A stretch of 64,000 nucleotides of DNA. It comes from Eurosta solidaginis (taxonomy: Eukaryota; Arthropoda; Insecta; Diptera; Tephritidae). The stretch is from the NCBI RefSeq assembly GCF_040869045.1, contig NC_090322.1:183891477-183955476 (forward strand), read 5' to 3'. Both the position numbers and the translations under genes were made by a program. A model generated the notes under the pieces. The model ran no database searches. It worked only from the letters and a program-made list of their open reading frames with translations, and was not told the DNA's origin. Below are positions 56,821 to 64,000 of this stretch, one piece after another; position 1 is the stretch's first letter; every line of letters begins with the position of its first letter.

Positions 56821-57359
56821 TGAGGTAGAGCATTGGGTAATCGCACCATCGATTCTCCACGATCCATTCTGCACTGAAAAGTTTTCAGCTACTATTTAAT
56901 TCAGATCCTATTCATGGTGCATAGTTCAAAGAAGACCAGCGCGCAGTGAATATACTAGCTAGTATGAATGAAGAACACCCTATGTAATACCCAAAAATCC
57001 AATGGCGTCGCCTTACACCAGCAGCTGAGAATTTGAAAACCCCGCTGGCTATCCGAAAAGATGGTTGCCCTATTAACAATACCATCCCAATGGCTTAAAT
57101 GTCAATGCGAGATAGCCAAGATTTCGAATTGACAAACGGTAGCTGAATCCAGAAGCTCTAAATGGGTTAAACCTTATATATGCACTGAAGTGTAGCCCTG
57201 AGGTAGACCAATTATGTTGTATAATTATATGGCTAATATAAATAGAGGTCTAAGCAGATTTGTAAAACGGGAAAGGAGGAGGAGAATCTCACAGGGAAAC
57301 TTCGGCATCACTTCGTAACCGATTCGTTATCATTACGGGACTCTCTTGGGTTAGCTTCA

Positions 57360-57660
57360 GCCTTGTTTTGGATTCGTTTTCACTGCAATCGCCGGATCAT
57401 TTCAAGACTGTTGGAACTATTTTTGGACGAATTTCTGGGGGGTGTTTTGGAACTGATCTGCTACAATATTGGGACTATTTTGAGATTGTTCTGAGGATCA
57501 TTAGGAATGTTTTAGGGATCATCTGGGGACAATTTCGAGAGCATTTCCGAACAGTTTCGAAATAATTTTGGGATTATCGCCAAACATATTCGGGAAAATC
57601 TCCGATTTCGGGATAGTTTCTTTTATTATCTTACGACCGATTTCGTATTATTGCGGGTTT
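57360..57660 (+). repeat. Degenerate TTTCGGGACTATT minisatellite, short patch
   Basis: Words such as ATTGGGACTATTTTGAGATT, TTAGGGATCATCTGGGGACA and ATTTCGGGATAGTTTC belong to the family at 39745-40990. Confidence 0.65.
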
Positions 57661-60600
57661 GTTTATTTTTTGACCGGTTGGGGATTCGACATAATGTAAG
57701 AACTTGAAACATTTTAAACTAACTATTCAACACAAAAATTTGATTTTCAAGAACTTGGTAAAGCTACTCGCGCACTATTCATTTCGTACATATTTAAATT
57801 TGTAGTCGTCTATGAAACACGTTGTAATTACCATCCAACTTTAGGAATCTAAAAATCTATATTACATATAGAGCATTTCATAGTGAAGGGTGGCACATAT
57901 TGACTCGAATTGGACTCAAACGTAAGAAATTTCTCTTTAATTAGTAATTATAAAAGTTTTGAAATTAAACCACTTAAAGGAAAATACTCATTTGATACGA
58001 AGTTAATGAAAAATACATTTAGAGCGTGTAATTTATATGTAAAATAACCATTTTCAAAAAAGTGACGGATGGGAATACGAAATCACCAGCCTCTGTAAGT
58101 AGATGATTTCACTTTACACTTCAAAAAAAAAAAAAACACTAGAAAATGGGACAAGCAACTTGTTGGAAGCACTCAATGTGTGAATAAATATCAACTGATT
58201 GCTTCGCTGTAAATAAGCCACAAAAAACGTTATAAAAAAGAATTCTTAGGCCTCTTCGCAGAACGGCAAGATATATTTTTTAGCTCAGCGTTAGTTTAAA
58301 AATTTTGTCAAAAATTTATAAGTTTAGGGGTTAGGTGGAGTCATGTCAAGTAAACTCTGAGCTAAGAAGATAACTTGCCTTTCTGCATGTTGGTCTTAGA
58401 GAATTAGTTATAAGCCTGAGGTTTTTCATGCATTTAAAGACAATCATTTATTCCAGTTTGTTATGTTTGGCGGATTAATTTGCAACGGACTACTGGGTGA
58501 AAAGCTCAACCGTATAGCTTTTGGTAATAGAAATGTCAACACGAAAACAAAATTTAAAAAAATGTCAGATTTCTTTTTCCTTTTTTATAAAATATGCAAC
58601 ATATTAACTTTTATGCTGATTGAGTTTCAAGCAATCGCAGGCATTTGAAGAAAAATATACAACTCCATGTAAACAAGCGTTAATGGGCCGCATATTGACT
58701 CGACGTACATATATGGCTCCACTGAGTCCACTCACCATGTGGTTGGCCAGGCGACAAATAATAACGAGTGTTATTAACTTTTTTTTTCAGTTTTATATTT
58801 CAAGTAATCAAACGTTGCAAATGGAACAGTTTAAAAGCCGTAAATATCCGTTAAGCAAATTACAAAAAAAAAAAAATTGCAACTGAAACAATCAAAACAA
58901 CAACCAACCAGATCATGTTGTAGCAAACTTTTGACATTTGCTGTTGTAGTATTTAAGCTGCTCATACCAAATGTACAATAAAAATAGCGAATGCAAATGT
59001 GTTTTGTCGGTTGTTTTTTTTTTGCTTTTTTTTATTTTAATTTTTAATTTTTACATTTCTTTAATTATTCAAACGCCTTTTCTTTTTACCCATTACATAT
59101 TACTGTTGCTGTGTATTGATAGACTGGTAAATTGTTCGTTGCAGTTGCAGTTGATCTATAAAAAAAAAACATAAAAACTTTGTTGCAAATGCTTTAAGTA
59201 CAATTAGTGTTGACGTAACGCGTTGTATATGCCGTTGTATGTTTGTGCTATTTGCAGTTTTGCTCTACAAACGAGCATTTTTGCATTTCTGCAACTGCGA
59301 TCGTACGCCCCGGATAGCACGCTTAACAATAAACTTGTTTGTAATTGCTATGAATTGATTTCCTTTCATTGGAATATGCTTGATAGTTTTCATTTTCATA
59401 GTTGTAGCTAGCTTTTATTGTGTTATTGTTGCTGTTAACTGGTGACACGACCATTTGTCAATCAACGAAATGTTTTAGAGTAATGATTGTGGTGTAAAAA
59501 TTAATTGCAACTATAGACAAATGTTTAGGCATTTGGAGTGGGAATTGAAGTAGAAAGCTTTCAACATTTGAGCGTAACAAATTCTCAATAAACTCCAAAA
59601 TTTTAAATAAATATTACTTGAACTACAATTATATAGACACTGAAGAAACGTAGCGTTCTCGAATAAAACAGCGCCTTACAATCAAATTGAAAAACATTAG
59701 AGTTTTTCAATCGAGCAAACCATTCCACGCGTGTGAGAGCTTTATTGAGCTTTCTTACATATACCCTTACTCAGACGCTCCAAAAGCTCTTTTATATAGT
59801 GAAATATGTGCTTGCTTGAGAACATTTTAGCTTTACCAGCATTTCTCGTAACACTTTCTTGAGAGCAGCTCAACGATAAAAAATCAAATTAATACTGGCG
59901 ACAACAGCAATAGGCAGTTAACAACAGAGTTATGTCGCACAAGGAGTTTCCAGTCTCTTGCGTAAAAATGATCGATTGCAGAAGGCATTTGTATTTTCCG
60001 ATAGTTCACTATCTGGTAAAAAAAACTCCTAAGGAAGGGCCGCAATAAACCTCTACGCTTATCGATTATATAATTTGTACTCAGTAATCGAATTGAAACA
60101 ACCTGGCAACACTGAATTAATTACAAACCAATTTTCTGCAAACTTCATATTATTCTTGTTCCACAGCTAAGGCGAAAATGTATTCTTCCAATAAAATAAG
60201 AGGTGCATAGCACAATAAAAAAGCTCAACACTGTCGTCAACACAACAACAAAATAGTGTTATACTGACAGCTATCGCACATCATCTTTACATTGCATTGA
60301 GAGTGCGCATCTCTTAAGTGCAACTTGCAACATCAATTCCAATTTTGAATCTGATCTTGATTGTATACGAAATGCCGGTTGCATGCAATGCACTAACTGA
60401 CAGTAACTTAAAAAGGTCTCGTTGAGTGGCGGCTCAGAGTGGTGGCACATTGAAAAAACCTTTGCCAGCACACCACACCTCGGCATTTGTATTGTGGTGT
60501 TTGGGTGCTTTTATGCGTGTGCGCAGGTTTTGTATATTACCTTTTATTGGTATTATCAATCCTTGCATCGATAAAATTTTGCATCACCCCAAAGAAACTT

Positions 60601-62295
60601 TTGCTAGTATTCTTTCTTATTCCTTCTCTCTGCTTCACTGACATCAATTCCTCCTTTGCGCTCTTTGCTTTTTTAAGTTGAATATTTACATTTTAGGAGC
60701 AGTGTCACTCTTATGTGGATGCCACAAGTTGTTAATTTTCTTGCCACTTTAGCCTACATAAATGTACATATATACGCTCCCATAAACAAATAAATGCATA
60801 TATAATGAATACTCTTTTTATTTCCCTCAATTTTAGAACGTACAAGTTTTGAGATTGTTATATACGAGGGGTACCTACGCACATACACGCATGCATATAT
60901 TTCGTATTTGGTGACACTGAGAATAGACATTCTCGTTGTTGGTATGGTTTGGAAATGTTTTCTTCTTGCTTGCTCTTCACTGTGAAGAGCATCAGTACGT
61001 CCTATACAATTATTTGTGTGCGTTGCACACCTGCCCTTCACCTAAAACACACCTATGGCCTTTACCTTCACCTTTGACTTTACCTGCGCTATAATGCGTC
61101 AGGGCCTTTTGTTTGCTGTATTTATATTTTTTGTATTTTTCATACTTGTTGTAGTTTCTTCTGTCATTATTGTACATTTAAGATGTTGCTTCATAGTTGG
61201 TTATATTTTTGTTATTGTTTTTTGTACAATTTTGACAGTGGGAGCACTTTTTAGTTGCTGCTACCGGCATTTATTTTTAAAAAAGCTCTTGAAAGCTTAA
61301 TATATTTTGTTTGCCAAATTACTGAAGTAAACTTAGATTTACATTGTTTGAAAAAGTTGTGACCCCAAAAATACTTTCGCAAATGCTTTAGTCGTAAAAG
61401 CTCTGCTACACGCGAAAAAAATTACCAAAACTTATTACTTAAAAATGTTGGCTCCAAAAATTGCATCTTTAACGGCAGAAAAAATCAAAACCTTTAAAAG
61501 AGTTTTATTTTAAACAAAATAAGAGCGCCATTTTATATAAAAGACAGAATTTGGTATATTAAAGCAAATATTACCTGCATACAGTTTTTACACAACTAAT
61601 TAACGATTAATCCAGATGCACACAACTAACTGGCCTCAACTCTGAACCTCCGCTAAAAATTCATTCAAGCTACCCATATTAAATGTGGTACCTTGTTTGC
61701 TTTTTAAGTGTCGGTGAGAAGATGTACATATATGAGAAAGCTCTACAAAACTGTCACCAAAGCTTTCTATAAATTTAATTAAAAAATATTTTGGATTATA
61801 TAAACAGTGAACTGTTTTGTTTTAAGTTTCACGTCAAAAAAATATTTGAAAGCTGCAAAACAGGCTGTGATTCGGTTAATGCGAACTTCAGATTTCGTTT
61901 TGCTTAAAAGCTCAAATTACTATATAATTTATAAATTAAATAATGTATTTTTTTATGTTTCTATTTTAAATAGTCTAGAATTGAGCAGCGCGGTTTTAAA
62001 CATGTGAAATTTGAAAAGCTATGTTTAAAAGTTTTTACTTAAAAGCTCAAATATATTTATTTTTGATTATATCTTAAAACTGGACAGGCATCTTCAGCTA
62101 AAAAACAAAAACAAAAGTTATGAGGATTTCTTTAATGATTAGAGCTTTTGAGCTTTGGATTTATTTACTCAAACATGTATGTAATTTTCTTTTAATCTAA
62201 AGATTGCATACATTTTTATTAGTTTGTCAACAGAACAAATCCATGGGAAAATAAGCAGAAGTTTTAAAAGAAAACATGTCAGTTTTAATCGTCGA
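57661..62295. other. No recognisable gene
   Basis: AT-rich sequence with short compositional open frames. Scattered AAAGCTC/GAGCTTT words (59735-59800, 61735, 62025) resemble those at the window's start. No splice-bounded exon was recognised. Confidence 0.45.
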
Positions 62296-62301
62296 AATAG
62301 T

Positions 62302-62490
62302 GGGGAGCTTTTGCAAAAGCTTCAGGAAACCTTGTAAGTTATATGTGTCTATTCGAAAGCTTTTTTAAATTGTCTCACAAACCAAAGATAATAGGCAAAA
62401 GTAGATAAAAAGGACACGTAAATATCGATTGTCAAAAACTAGTGAGCTTTTGCAAAAGCTCCAGAAAGCTTTTTTATTCGAATGTTTTTC
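62302..62490 (+). repeat. Short duplication around GAGCTTTTGCAAAAGCT
   Basis: GGGAGCTTTTGCAAAAGCTT (62302) and GTGAGCTTTTGCAAAAGCTC (62442) are each followed, at differing spacing, by TATTCGAAAGC- and TATTCGAATG-type words. This is an approximate 140-base tandem pair with a perfect 16-base palindrome, AGCTTTTGCAAAAGCT. Confidence 0.5.
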
Positions 62491-64000
62491 TCTATGTCCT
62501 AAAAATGGTTAAAGTCTTGAAAATTTTAAGGTTTCAACGTTTCAACCCTTTTCAGACATTTCGACCGCTGTTATTCCTATATAAAAAATATCGCAAACCA
62601 ATTTCATTTAATCCAAACAATAATACCAATCTCAATGTCATGCATTATTTCAATCAATCGCGTGCAGATTATAGATTTGATATTGCTGCATTCCTCTAAA
62701 GTTGCACAAACAAGACTCAAATGCATATGCCTCTAAATCATATACGATGCAAGGAGAAAAACAAGTTAGCAAAATAATTTATTTTTTTACATGTAGACTA
62801 CTTAGCTTTTAAATACAGACATAATCATTCAAGTATATGTATGTGTAAATGTACTTATAGGCGTTTGGTAAGTATGTTTAACGATCGATCGTTCGAAGGT
62901 TGTCACCCTTTTGGAAATCTTAAAAACAAGAATACATTAAAAGCATGCTTCAGCAACAGCGCGTCACTCAGTCAGAGCTCAACAATAACAACATACATAC
63001 GATCAATAAAAACATGCGATCATTATTAATAACATTATACCAGTTCGCAGCCGCTGCTAACGAAAAAGATGTCTTATAGAAAGCACTAAAACTCTAGATC
63101 AAACATCATCACATTCATCTCCTAGAAAGCTTTTATTTTCTATCTCTTCATTGCTCATGCGAACTGTTATGACCAACTCTCAATCGCCTCTGTTGCTCGC
63201 TTAAGTAAAGCCGCATAAATCGACTTGTTTGCTTAAGATATCTCAACTGCTCGTTTTTGATCATCTCATCTCCCCCCTACATCTCCCACAATTTGTTTGC
63301 ATTAGTATTAATTTTATTTTCTTGTTTTTCTTATCGCAAATGTTTTGTTTGTTGCATTTCTATCATTTTCTTTCAATATCAATTCCATGCGCTATGTTGA
63401 TCTTCTTTCAAAGCTATTTGTTTTCCTTCGTCTTCCTCTTCCGCTACTGCACACAGCTTATGACGACTATCTTAGAAATCTATAAAATGCTGACCGTTGT
63501 TTGTCGGCTGCTAACTGTTCATACATATGTATATATCGTTGCATGGTAAAAATTTCAGCTGCATTATTTGAGAGTACGTATTACGTGAGTATTTACATTA
63601 GGGTAAATGAAAGATATCTCGTTATTGATGTTATAGAAAAATTATAAAGTTTACAAATGGCATTGGTTACTAGGACATGTTTCTGAATTTCACTTCTTCA
63701 TCAGCTGGCTTTTCGGGAGCTGAGTATTGAAGTCGAAATCTCCAACATTCAAACTTTATACTAGTGCCGCCTTTATCCACTCAGCCATATGAATGCCCCC
63801 CTCGCTTTGCAATTGGTCTCTAAGAATTGCTTTTTTGTTGCTATTCTTTTATACACCATTAGGTACATACTAATTCTATATGTTTTTAATCCTTATTGTG
63901 TGGAATACTTATAGGCGCGCTATCGAAAGCTTGGTAACATTGGGTTAATAGCATGCTTTTATAAACATTACTTCCGCTCTTCACTATTATATCAACATTA
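62491..64000. other. No recognisable gene
   Basis: AT-rich with a pyrimidine-rich stretch at 63240-63450 (TCTTCCTCTTCC-type) that gives a compositional open frame. No supported feature. Confidence 0.45.

Noticed and set aside
1..64000. Bacterial-style operons, phage, toxin or defence genes
   Set aside because: Nothing of this kind is visible; gene density, introns and transposon types are those of an insect nuclear genome.

Overview
The window reads as AT-rich, gene-poor nuclear DNA of a dipteran insect, most probably a tephritid fruit fly. Evidence from the sequence: spliceosomal GT..AG signals, RTE and jockey-type retrotransposon proteins of insect character, a tRNA-derived SINE, hAT and PIF/Harbinger transposons, fly-style dispersed repeats ending in GGTATAAAA, and no bacterial gene organisation. 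The tephritid placement is inference from general resemblance of the repeats; no search was possible. No complete host gene is visible, and the window is best read as long intron or intergenic sequence. The strongest host signal is one 76-base minus-strand exon at 13901-13976 encoding part of an EGF-like domain. Two weaker exon candidates lie at 41318-41375 (minus) and 55656-55726 (plus).

Layout. 1-1.1 kb: degenerate AAGCTTT-rich repeats with a perfect hairpin. 1.35-5.8 kb: dispersed repeat X, split by a 2.9 kb RTE retrotransposon (2831-5737) with a long uninterrupted reading frame. 6.3-7.5 kb: foldback arms joined to a six-unit, 118-base tandem array. 11.3-11.7 kb: palindromic MITE family M. 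13.9 kb: EGF exon. 14.05-15.6 kb: repeat Y. 16.7-17.6 kb: second copy of repeat X, which keeps the empty RTE target. 17.8-18.2 kb: SINE. 19.6-20.3 kb: purine tract. 22.3-26.3 kb: several MITEs, including a 220-base hAT foldback with an exact 8-base target duplication. 27.4-27.9 kb: tandem duplication inside a CGATA cluster. 30-32 kb: purine tract, RTE relic, another repeat and a SINE fragment. 33.8-35.6 kb: MITE M copy holding a jockey relic, then two degenerate minisatellites. 36.3-37.3 kb: repeat with CT-rich and poly-C tracts. 38.6-41 kb: jockey relic, then a minisatellite. 43.9-44.8 kb: three small relics. 45.6-47.2 kb: PIF/Harbinger transposon. 50.1-55.3 kb: a minisatellite interrupted by a reverse-oriented copy of the 6.3-7.5 kb unit, itself interrupted by a 2.65 kb hAT transposon. 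56.6-57.7 kb: repeat and minisatellite. 57.7-64 kb: nothing recognisable.

The 'genes' do not form a pathway. They are selfish elements at different ages. The RTE reading frame is almost intact, while the hAT and Harbinger transposases are broken and the jockey pieces are fragments. Nested insertions and target duplications allow several exact boundaries to be read. The most interesting open questions are which host gene owns the EGF exon, and whether the 118-base satellite (CTCF-like core in each unit) and the CGATA cluster (BEAF-32/DREF-like sites) act in chromatin organisation.
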